From an uncultured Collinsella sp. (lineage in GTDB: Bacteria; Actinomycetota; Coriobacteriia; Coriobacteriales; Coriobacteriaceae), in contig CABVBR010000037.1 of the NCBI GenBank assembly GCA_902496645.1, positions 1 through 15,083 of the forward strand: a stretch of 15,083 bases of DNA, written 5' to 3'. Shown piece by piece: positions 1 to 6,171 of this stretch (position 1 is its first letter; every line of letters starts with the position of its first letter). The notes under the pieces are model-generated. The model saw only the letters and a list, made by a program, of their open reading frames with translations. It was not told the origin of the DNA and made no database searches. Position numbers and translations under genes: made by a program.

Positions 1-161
1 CGTTGGATTTTCTGCAGCATAATATGCCTTCCGGATGCAACATGCTGTGCGAGCAAGAACGTTTAAACAATGAACTCATTGTAGAGGACTGGCTGCTTGC
101 CGCATTGACGGTTTTGATTCGGTCCGATTTGGGTGTCGGGGGAACCGTCGACGGTAAATAA
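1..161 (+). CDS. 3' end of an unrecognised protein (partial)
   Basis: A reading frame is open from the left edge (first full codon at position 3) to a TAA at 159-161, giving about 52 residues that end in GVGGTVDGK. The codons are sensible for a G+C-rich host, and the stretch contains leucine-rich segments such as EDWLLAALTVLIRSDLG, so it reads like a real carboxy terminus rather than chance. I do not recognise the family. The gene is cut by the window edge, so its start and domains are unseen. It lies 83 bp upstream of the GntR regulator on the same strand. No terminator hairpin is obvious between them, so read-through into the regulator gene is possible. Confidence 0.5.
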   Translation, partial: LDFLQHNMPSGCNMLCEQERLNNELIVEDWLLAALTVLIRSDLGVGGTVDGK

Positions 162-182
162 TCCGTGCTTTGCCGATAGACG

Positions 183-211
183 GTTTAAACAACCCCAAGA
201 AATGCTATCGT
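183..211 (+). promoter_or_regulatory. Possible promoter and operator of the GntR regulator gene
   Basis: A perfect 8-bp palindrome GTTTAAAC (183-190) lies upstream of the regulator gene. Seventeen bases after its first six bases comes a candidate extended -10, TGC-TATCGT (203-211). The -35 match is poor, so the promoter call is weak. The same palindrome occurs upstream of malQ, and a palindrome across a -35 region is a usual place for autorepression. The ribosome binding site GAGGTGA (234-240) and the ATG at 245 follow. Confidence 0.3.
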
Positions 212-244
212 GCCTAGCCATACATATTCATTAGAGGTGAAGCC

Positions 245-964
245 ATGCCAAAAGCGATTTACGAAGGAATCTACCGCGAGATCCGTTCGCGCATCATTAA
301 CGGGACCTATGCGTTTCAGGAGATGCTGCCAACCGAAGCCGAGCTGACCGCAGAGTTTGACTGCACGCGCAATACTGTCCGCCGCGCCTTGAGCATGCTG
401 GCCGACGAGATGTTTGTGCAGCCCATACACGGCAAGGGCGTACGCGTTATTTGGCTCAAGGGCGAAACCGACATGCTGGGCGCGCTCGAGGAAGTCGAGT
501 CGTTTGGTGAATTTGCAAAGCGCAACAATGCCGTTGCATCGACGGACGTTAAGTCCTTTGAACATCTGGTCTGCACCGAGCAGCTCTCTCGTCGCCTGGG
601 CTTTAAGGTGGGCGAGGAGCTTATTCGCGTAGTGCGTGTCCGAAGCCTCAACGGCAACGCGCGCCAAGTGGACCATGGCTATTTTTTGGCGTCGATCGCC
701 AAAGGCCTGACCCCCGAGGTCGCGTCGGATTCTATCTACGGCTATCTGGAGCACAAGTGCGGCGTCAAGGTGATGGCGAGCCGTCGTACGGTGAGTGTCG
801 AGCTTGCCAACGATGAGGACTGCAGCTATCTTGACCTTGGCAAATACAACTGCGTTGCCGTCATGGAGAGCCAGTCGTACACCTCGGATGGAATCTTGTT
901 TGAGGTGACGCACACCCGTACGCACCCCGAGATCTTCCATTACCGTGTCAATTCCAAGCGATAG
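245..964 (+). CDS. GntR-family (HutC/TreR-type) transcriptional regulator
   Basis: A 239-residue cytoplasmic DNA-binding regulator. Residues 1-70 form a GntR winged helix-turn-helix, seen as the run LPTEAELTAEFDCTRNTVRRA followed by a G-K-G wing turn. About residues 85-235 form a UTRA effector-binding domain, with the family-like SIYGYLE segment and a carboxy end of THTRTHPEIFHYR type. Length and segment order resemble Bacillus TreR (about 238 residues), which senses a phosphorylated disaccharide. The effector here is not known, and no trehalose hydrolase lies nearby. The start ATG has a good GAGGTGA site five bases upstream. The gene stands alone before a strong terminator and directly upstream of an ABC sugar importer, whose leader carries TTGT-N4-ACAA palindromes close to the known TreR operator TTGTATATACAA. 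It is therefore probably the local repressor of sugar uptake. Confidence 0.88.
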   Translation: MPKAIYEGIYREIRSRIINGTYAFQEMLPTEAELTAEFDCTRNTVRRALSMLADEMFVQPIHGKGVRVIWLKGETDMLGALEEVESFGEFAKRNNAVASTDVKSFEHLVCTEQLSRRLGFKVGEELIRVVRVRSLNGNARQVDHGYFLASIAKGLTPEVASDSIYGYLEHKCGVKVMASRRTVSVELANDEDCSYLDLGKYNCVAVMESQSYTSDGILFEVTHTRTHPEIFHYRVNSKR

Positions 965-1005
965 TCGGCTAGCTCGCAGCCTGACGAGACTCATGCCCTC
1001 AACGC

Positions 1006-1054
1006 GAAAGCGCCCGGTCAAGCCGACGATATATCGGCTTGACCGGGCGCTTTC
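1006..1054 (+). terminator. Terminator of the GntR gene, perfect 21-bp-arm hairpin
   Basis: The arms at 1006-1026 and 1034-1054 are perfectly complementary over 21 bases, starting GAAAGCGCCCGG, around a 7-base loop. The stem ends in a short CTTTCTCT tract rather than a long U run. The A-rich 5' arm and U-rich 3' end would work in both directions. It separates the regulator transcript from the importer operon. Confidence 0.8.
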
Positions 1055-1075
1055 TCTGCATTCGATAACAAATAA

Positions 1076-1187
1076 TTGTTTATACAAAACTTGTCAAGTA
1101 TCAAGTTGAAATTACCGTTCACCGAAGGTTTTCTACCGCTCTAGTAATACTTGTTCAAACAACTATCCAAATAGCGTATTGTACAAA
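1076..1187 (+). promoter_or_regulatory. Control region of the sugar importer operon with three TTGT/ACAA palindromes
   Basis: Three palindromic sites share TTGT and ACAA arms: TTGTTTATACAA (1076-1087), TTGTTCAAACAA (1151-1162, arms TTGTT/AACAA) and the compact TTGTACAA (1179-1186). The first two have 12-bp layouts closely like the Bacillus TreR operator TTGTATATACAA, and the neighbouring regulator is TreR-like. Possible promoter elements are weak: TTGTTC (1151-1156) with TATTGT (1177-1182) has a 20-base spacer. I therefore do not assign a firm start point. Downstream leader hairpins are GGGG/CCCC (1197-1210) and GGCGGC/GCCGCC (about 1226-1247). Confidence 0.5.
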
Positions 1188-1270
1188 TCAGCAAAAGGGG
1201 CAAAGTCCCCGAGCCAATCTCCGAAGGCGGCGGCAAAGGGTGCCGCCACGGTGTGAAAGGGTGGATTGTA

Positions 1271-2587
1271 ATGAAGAACGAAATGAGCAGAAGGCAGTTC
1301 CTGGGCTTCGCTGGTTCCGCGGCTGCGGTTCTGGGTCTGGGTCTTGTGGGCTGTGGTGGCTCCGCCGGCTCCGGCTCCTCTGCTTCTGGTGACGCCGCCG
1401 AGGTCTACTTCCTCCAATTCAAGCCCGAGGTCGACAAGGAGTGGAAGGAGATCGCCAAGGCGTACAAGGAGGAGAAGGGCGTCGAGGTCAAGATCGTGAC
1501 CGCCGCCTCCAACACCTACGAGGAGAAGCTCAAGTCCGAGATGTCCAAGAGCTCCGCTCCGACCCTGTTCCAGGTCAACGGCCCCACCGGTCTTAAGAAC
1601 TGGAAGGATTACTGCGCCGACCTGTCCGATACCAAGCTCCGCGGTGAGCTCATTGACGACTCCCTGGCTCTGCAGTCCGATGGCAAGGATCTGGGTATCG
1701 ATTGGGTCCAGGAGAGCTACGGCATCATCTACAACAAGCAGCTGCTCGAGAAGGCTGGCTACAAGGCCGAGGACATCAACTCCTTCGATAAGCTGAAGGC
1801 TTGTGCCGACGACATCCAGGCCCGCAAGGACGAGCTTGGTGTTGAGGGTGCCTTCACTTCTGCCGGCATGGATGACTCCTCCAGCTGGCGCTACACCACC
1901 CACCTCGCCAACCTCCCGCTCTACTACGAGTTCGAGAAGGAGCACAACCAGGAGGACGACGAGATCAAGGGCGAGTATCTCGACAACTTCAAGCAGATTT
2001 TCGACCTGTACATCACCGACTCCACCTGCGATCCTTCGCAGCTTGCTTCCAAGACCGGCGACGACGCCACCAACGAGTTCGCAACCGGCAAGGCCGTCTT
2101 CTACCAGAATGGCTCTTGGGCCTACTCCGACCTCATCAAGGCCGGCATGACCGACGATCAGATTGGCATGATGCCCATCTACATCGGCGTTGACGGCGAG
2201 GAGAACCAGGGCCTGTGCTCCGGCGGCGAGAACTACTGGTGCGTCAGCTCCCAGGCTTCCGAGGATGCCCAGAAGGCCACCGAGGACTTCATGTATTGGT
2301 GCGTCACCTCTGACACCGCCACCAGCATCATCGCTGACAAGATGGGTCTGACCGCCCCGTTCAAGAGCGCTAAGGAAACCACCAACGTCTTCTCGCAGCA
2401 GGCCGTTGCCATGGCCAAGGACGGTAAGAAGACCGTCGCTTGGGACTTCGTCTACATCCCCTCCGAGGAGTGGAAGAAGAACCTCAAGCAGGCTCTGATC
2501 GCCTATGCTGCCGACAACAGCAAGTGGGACGGCGTCAAGAACGCCTTCGTGGATGGCTGGAAGACCGAGAAGGCTGCTTCCGAGTAA
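1271..2587 (+). CDS. ABC sugar importer, substrate-binding lipoprotein (Tat signal)
   Basis: Extracytoplasmic sugar-binding component of a CUT1-type importer, about 438 residues from the ATG at 1271. The leader has a twin-arginine motif, SRRQFLG (residues 6-12), a hydrophobic Ala/Gly/Leu core and a lipobox LVGC with Cys28. It should therefore cross by the Tat route and be lipid-anchored. A flexible Gly/Ser tract follows, then a type-1 solute-binding fold with aromatic-rich patches (WVQESYGIIYN, SSWRYTTHLANLPLYYEFE) typical of oligosaccharide binders. A GTG at 1253 would add six residues. The ATG is preferred because a GGGTGG-like site lies six bases before it and it puts the RR motif near the amino end. 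It is the first gene of the operon. Malto-oligosaccharide as substrate is inferred only from glgP and malQ nearby. Confidence 0.9.
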   Translation: MKNEMSRRQFLGFAGSAAAVLGLGLVGCGGSAGSGSSASGDAAEVYFLQFKPEVDKEWKEIAKAYKEEKGVEVKIVTAASNTYEEKLKSEMSKSSAPTLFQVNGPTGLKNWKDYCADLSDTKLRGELIDDSLALQSDGKDLGIDWVQESYGIIYNKQLLEKAGYKAEDINSFDKLKACADDIQARKDELGVEGAFTSAGMDDSSSWRYTTHLANLPLYYEFEKEHNQEDDEIKGEYLDNFKQIFDLYITDSTCDPSQLASKTGDDATNEFATGKAVFYQNGSWAYSDLIKAGMTDDQIGMMPIYIGVDGEENQGLCSGGENYWCVSSQASEDAQKATEDFMYWCVTSDTATSIIADKMGLTAPFKSAKETTNVFSQQAVAMAKDGKKTVAWDFVYIPSEEWKKNLKQALIAYAADNSKWDGVKNAFVDGWKTEKAASE

Positions 2588-2618
2588 GCAATTGCTGCCC
2601 AAGCTATCTGATTAGCGA

Positions 2619-2654
2619 CAGGGGGCGGGCAGACGTTGGTTTGCCCGCCCCCTG
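2619..2654 (+). terminator. Intercistronic hairpin after the binding protein gene
   Basis: A perfect 13-bp stem (2619-2631 with 2642-2654, CAGGGGGCGGGCA / TGCCCGCCCCCTG) encloses a 10-base loop in the 87-bp gap before the first permease. No U run follows. By analogy with other importer operons it probably stabilises or partly terminates the transcript, giving more binding protein than permease. Confidence 0.65.
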
Positions 2655-2674
2655 CATATTGAAAGGACCCTTCT

Positions 2675-3529
2675 ATGGGCAAAGCACTCAAGCGCTGGTG
2701 GCCGCTCTTTATGCTGCCCACGTGCCTGGCGTTTATGATCGGGTTCGTGATTCCCTTTATCCAGGGCTTCTATCTCTCGTTCTGCCAGTTTATTACCATT
2801 AACAACACGCACTTTGTCGGTATCGAGAACTACGTGCGCGCGCTGTCCGATCCGCAGTTTGCCACGTCGTTCTTCTTTACGGTGGCGTTTGCCTTCCTGT
2901 CGACGGTGCTCATCAACGTGATCGCCCTCGCCATTGCGCAGGCGCTCACCCGCAAGGCGCTCAAGGGCACTAACATCTTCCGTACGATCTTCTTTATGCC
3001 GAACCTGATCGGCGGCATCGTGCTGGGCTACATTTGGCAGATTCTGATCAACTGCCTGCTCTCCAACATCGGCGCCGACCTTATTGCCCTTAACTCCGCT
3101 GCCGGCTTCTGGGGCCTTATCATTCTGACCCTGTGGCAGCAGGTCGGCTACATGATGATTATCTACATCGCCGGTCTGCAGTCCATTCCGTCCGACTACA
3201 TCGAGGCCGCTAAGGTCGACGGTGCCACGGCATGGCAGACGTTTTGGAAGGTTAAGATCCCCAATCTGATGCCGACCATCACCATCTGCCTGTTCCTGTC
3301 CATCACCAACGGCTTTAAGCTGTTCGACCAGAACCTCGCCCTTACCGGTGGCGCCCCTGCGCACTCCACCGAGATGCTCGCCCTGAACATCTACAACACG
3401 TTCTATTCGCGTGCCGGCATCGCATGGCAGGGCATTGGCCAGGCCAAGGCGGTTATCTTCTGCATCCTGGTCGTAGCAATCTCCATGATCCAGCTTAAGG
3501 CCACGAGGTCCAAGGAGGTGCAGCAGTAA
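2675..3529 (+). CDS. ABC sugar importer permease, MalF/UgpA type
   Basis: A 284-residue inner-membrane permease of the binding-protein-dependent sugar family, in the usual size range for MalF-like proteins lacking the large periplasmic loop of E. coli MalF. Hydrophobic segments start near residue 10 (PLFMLPTCLAFMIGFVIP), 70-95, 103-125, 145-168, 200-212 and 258-275, consistent with six spans. The cytoplasmic EAA loop, which contacts the ATPase, is visible as YIEAAKVDGATAWQTFWKV (176-194). The start ATG follows GAAAGGA with seven bases between. Its stop TAA overlaps the ATG of the next permease by one base, so the two are translationally coupled and presumably form a heterodimer. Confidence 0.92.
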   Translation: MGKALKRWWPLFMLPTCLAFMIGFVIPFIQGFYLSFCQFITINNTHFVGIENYVRALSDPQFATSFFFTVAFAFLSTVLINVIALAIAQALTRKALKGTNIFRTIFFMPNLIGGIVLGYIWQILINCLLSNIGADLIALNSAAGFWGLIILTLWQQVGYMMIIYIAGLQSIPSDYIEAAKVDGATAWQTFWKVKIPNLMPTITICLFLSITNGFKLFDQNLALTGGAPAHSTEMLALNIYNTFYSRAGIAWQGIGQAKAVIFCILVVAISMIQLKATRSKEVQQ

Positions 3530-4368
3530 TGAAACGCGATAAGGCTATTAACCGCGCGCTCTCGATTTTCTTTACGATTCTGTCGCTCGCGTGGATCTAC
3601 CCCGTGTTCATGATTGCGCTCAATTCCTTTAAAAAGGGAACTGCAATCAGCACCACCACGGCGTTCGATTTGCTTACGCCCGAGACGTTCAACGGCCTTG
3701 CAAACTACGTGCACGCTCTTAACGAGCAGGGCTTTGCCTCGGCGTTTATGTACTCGCTCATCATCACGGTCACGTCGGTCGTGCTGATTCTAGTGTGCTG
3801 CTCCATGTGCGCTTGGTACGTAGTGCGCGTCAACAGCAAGATCTCGAACTTCTTCTATTACCTGTTCGTGTTCTCGATGGTCGTGCCTTTCCAGATGCTC
3901 ATGTTCACGCTGTCCAATTTGGCGGACCGCATCGGCTTCAACACGCCGTTCAACATCTGCTTTATCTACCTTGGCTTTGGCGCGGGCCTGGCGGTCTTTA
4001 TGTTCGCCGGCTTTGTAAAGAACATCCCGCTCGAGATCGAAGAGGCGGCCATGATTGATGGCTGCAACCCGGTCCAGGTGTTCTTTAAGATCGTCCTCCC
4101 CATCATGAAGCCCACCTATCTTTCGGTCGGCATTCTCGAGACCATGTGGGTCTGGAACGACTACCTGCTGCCCTACCTTACGCTCGACTCCACCAAGTAC
4201 AAGACCATTCCTATCTTGATCCAGTACTTCCGCGGCGGCTACGGCCATGTCGAGCTCGGCCCCATGATGGCCTGCATCATGATGGTCGTTGTCCCCATCG
4301 TCATCATGTACATCCTCTGCCAGAAGTACATCATTGACGGCGTGGTGGCAGGTGCCGTCAAGGGCTGA
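3529..4368 (+). CDS. ABC sugar importer permease, MalG/UgpE type
   Basis: A 279-residue second membrane subunit. It begins with a short basic stretch and a hydrophobic span (IFFTILSLAWIYPVFMIAL, about residues 13-32), with further spans near 72-97, 107-127, 145-163, 196-215 and 245-265. The EAA loop reads EIEEAAMIDGCNPVQVFFKI (169-188). The ATG overlaps the upstream stop in TAATG, and a strong AAGGAGGTG site (3512-3520) sits inside the end of the previous gene. That geometry suits coupled translation and equal subunit numbers. The carboxy end, DGVVAGAVKG, is typical of MalG-like proteins. The gene is followed by a 68-bp gap with a hairpin before the ATPase gene. Confidence 0.92.
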   Translation: MKRDKAINRALSIFFTILSLAWIYPVFMIALNSFKKGTAISTTTAFDLLTPETFNGLANYVHALNEQGFASAFMYSLIITVTSVVLILVCCSMCAWYVVRVNSKISNFFYYLFVFSMVVPFQMLMFTLSNLADRIGFNTPFNICFIYLGFGAGLAVFMFAGFVKNIPLEIEEAAMIDGCNPVQVFFKIVLPIMKPTYLSVGILETMWVWNDYLLPYLTLDSTKYKTIPILIQYFRGGYGHVELGPMMACIMMVVVPIVIMYILCQKYIIDGVVAGAVKG

Positions 4369-4393
4369 TGCCGTAACTGTTTTGCAAGTTTTA

Positions 4394-4418
4394 GCGGCGC
4401 CCCTCAGCGCGGTGCCGC
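4394..4418 (+). other. Intercistronic hairpin before the ATPase gene
   Basis: GCGGCGCC (4394-4401) pairs with GGTGCCGC (4411-4418), with one G-U wobble, around a 9-base loop. There is no U run after it. It lies just before the AAAGG ribosome binding site of the ATPase gene, so it may tune expression or mRNA decay. A promoter of its own for the ATPase was not seen. Confidence 0.35.
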
Positions 4419-4436
4419 GTATCGAAAGGTAGAGAC

Positions 4437-5636
4437 ATGGCCGAGATCGTTCTCAAACATGTTCAGAAGGTGTATCCCAACAACGAGTCCAAAAAGAAGG
4501 GCTTCTTTGGCAAAAAGAAGAAGACCGAGGAGAAGAAGCACAACCTCAAGGTTACCGAAGACGGCGTGCTCGCGGTGGAGGACTTTAACCTCACCGTGCA
4601 TGACCAGGAGTTCATCGTTCTCGTTGGCCCCTCTGGCTGCGGTAAGTCCACGACGATGCGCATGGTCGCCGGCCTGGAGGACATTACCTCGGGCGACGTG
4701 CTCATCGACGGCAAGCGCGTCAACGACGTGGCGCCCAAGGACCGCGACATCGCCATGGTGTTCCAGAGCTACGCTCTGTACCCCAACATGACGGTATACG
4801 AGAACATGGCGTTTACGCTTGAGCTCAAGAAGGTCCCCAAAGACGAAATCGACCGCAAGGTTCGCTCCGCTGCCGAGATCCTGGGTATTACCGAGTATCT
4901 CGACCGCAAGCCCAAGGCGCTCTCGGGCGGCCAGCGTCAGCGCGTCGCCATCGGCCGCGCCATCGTGCGTGACCCCAAGGTCTTCCTGATGGACGAGCCG
5001 CTGTCCAACCTGGACGCCAAGCTCCGTAACCAGATGCGCGCCGAGCTCATCAAACTGCGCCACGAGATCAAGGGCACCTTCATCTACGTTACCCACGACC
5101 AGACCGAGGCCATGACCCTCGGCGACCGCATCGTGGTCATGAAGGACGGCGTCGTCCAGCAGATCGCCACCCCGCAGGAGGTCTTCAACCATCCCGCGAA
5201 CATCTTCGTTGCCGGCTTTATCGGCGTGCCGCAGATGAACTTCTTCGATGCCCAGCTGGTGCGCTCGGGCAACGGCTTCACCGTCAAGACCGAGGATATG
5301 AACGTGACGCTCGCCCCCGAGACCTGCGCTCAGCTTGCCCTCAACTGGGATGGCGGCGACGTGAAGGAGATTACGGCCGGCGTACGTCCCGAGCAAATCC
5401 TGCTTGCCGACAAGGACGAGGAGGGTGCGCTCCAGGGCACCGTCGAGGTGACCGAGCTCATGGGCTCGACCGAGCATGTCCACGTGACCGCTCCCGATGG
5501 CCAGTTCGTCCTGATCATTCCCGTTGTCGATCTTGAGGCCAAGGGCGCGCTCAAGGCGGGCGACCCCATCTGGTTCAAGTTCGAGAAGAACGCGACTCAT
5601 CTCTTCGATAAGGTCTCTGGCAAGAACCTTATCTAG
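4437..5636 (+). CDS. ABC sugar importer ATPase, MsmK/UgpC/MalK type
   Basis: A 399-residue cytoplasmic ATPase that energises sugar uptake. Key elements in order: Walker A GPSGCGKST (64-72), Q-loop Gln110, signature LSGGQRQ (162-168), Walker B VFLMDEP (182-188), D-loop NLDA (191-194) and switch His220. After about residue 250 comes a TOBE/MalK-type regulatory domain, with GVRPEQ near residue 319. The start follows AAAGG by seven bases. Odd feature: between the first strand (KVYPNN) and the strand before Walker A there is a lysine-rich insertion (about residues 17-42, including KKKGFFGKKKK) not usual in MsmK or MalK proteins. ATPases of this type can serve several importers, but the position here ties it to the upstream permeases. 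Confidence 0.93.
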   Translation: MAEIVLKHVQKVYPNNESKKKGFFGKKKKTEEKKHNLKVTEDGVLAVEDFNLTVHDQEFIVLVGPSGCGKSTTMRMVAGLEDITSGDVLIDGKRVNDVAPKDRDIAMVFQSYALYPNMTVYENMAFTLELKKVPKDEIDRKVRSAAEILGITEYLDRKPKALSGGQRQRVAIGRAIVRDPKVFLMDEPLSNLDAKLRNQMRAELIKLRHEIKGTFIYVTHDQTEAMTLGDRIVVMKDGVVQQIATPQEVFNHPANIFVAGFIGVPQMNFFDAQLVRSGNGFTVKTEDMNVTLAPETCAQLALNWDGGDVKEITAGVRPEQILLADKDEEGALQGTVEVTELMGSTEHVHVTAPDGQFVLIIPVVDLEAKGALKAGDPIWFKFEKNATHLFDKVSGKNLI

Positions 5637-5704
5637 GCCCGGTGCATCCAGGCCCTCCCTTTGGGCGACTGCGGTATTGCCATCCTTTTGCCGCGGTCAC
5701 ATAT

Positions 5705-5748
5705 AAGGCTTCCCTCCCGTCCACTGGGCGAGAGGGGAGCCTTTCTTT
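5705..5748 (+). terminator. Terminator of the importer operon
   Basis: AGGCTTCCCTC (5706-5716 region) pairs with GAGGGGAGCCT (about 5731-5741) with one wobble, followed by TTCTTT. A second stem, GACTGCGG / CCGCGGTC (5667-5698), lies just upstream. Together they close the importer operon before the convergent gap. Confidence 0.75.
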
Positions 5749-5776
5749 GTGTTGGGGTTGTCCGGTCGTTCGTTTG

Positions 5777-6071
5777 TCTCGATCTGTAACAGTTGGAGGG
5801 TCGAATTGGGTCTAGATGTTACAGAACGAGATGGTGCCGAGGTATCTACCTGTTTGTCTCAATCTGTAACAGTAAGGACCGATTTCGGGTGCTAGGTGTT
5901 ACAGAACGAGACGTTGTTAAGCCATCTGTCCGTTTATCTTGATCTGTAACATCTGGAAGGTCAATCCGGGTCTAACTGTTACAGATTGAGATGCTTCGGT
6001 GGGGTGTTACTGTGTGTCTCGTTCTGTAACAGGTAGACCCAATTTTGACGGCTAGATGTTACAGATCGAGA
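5777..6071. repeat. Four palindromic units of 55 bp at exact 80-bp period
   Basis: Units occupy 5777-5831, 5857-5911, 5937-5991 and 6017-6071. Each has a 15-base left arm of form TCTCGATCTGTAACA, a 25-base middle, and a right arm of form TGTTACAGAACGAGA. The inner nine bases TCTGTAACA / TGTTACAGA are identical in all eight arms, while arm positions 4-6 vary. Arm mismatches are one in unit 1, two in unit 2, two that become G-U wobbles in unit 3, and one in unit 4. The middles are related to each other, unlike CRISPR spacers. The 25-bp gaps between units are less conserved but tend to end in GTTTG or GTTTA before the left arm. The array fills the gap between the terminators of two convergent transcription units. 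It may be a REP-like family, a MITE remnant array or a protein-binding array; I cannot tell which. Confidence 0.92.
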
Positions 6072-6111
6072 TTGTTTGGCCGAGGCGGGCCATGGGTCAA
6101 TGTTTCGGCAC

Positions 6112-6142
6112 AAAAAACGGAGCCGTGTTGCCACGACTCCGT
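6112..6142 (-). terminator. Terminator of glgP
   Basis: Read on the minus strand, ACGGAGTCGTG (6142-6132) pairs with CACGGCTCCGT (6127-6117) with one wobble around the loop GCAA, followed directly by a T run (plus-strand A run at 6112-6117). It lies 30 bases past the glgP stop and is a textbook factor-independent terminator. Confidence 0.88.
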
Positions 6143-6171
6143 TTCTCAAGAGGATGGGTGAGGGGAATGGG

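Noticed and set aside
61..68. GTTTAAAC as another operator
   Set aside because: It lies inside the partial coding frame that ends at 161 and is far from the regulator start; it may be chance, so it is not listed as a site.
1163..2602. A 479-codon minus-strand open frame opposite the binding-protein gene
   Set aside because: It is low-complexity Leu/Val/Gly sequence, runs across the operon leader, and is explained by the codon bias of the real plus-strand gene. The same holds for the frames opposite the ATPase gene (4404-5600) and galE (10235-11389).
5777..6071. CRISPR array
   Set aside because: The conserved parts are paired inverted arms, the 25-bp middles are related to one another rather than unique, the period is 80 bp, and no cas gene is present.
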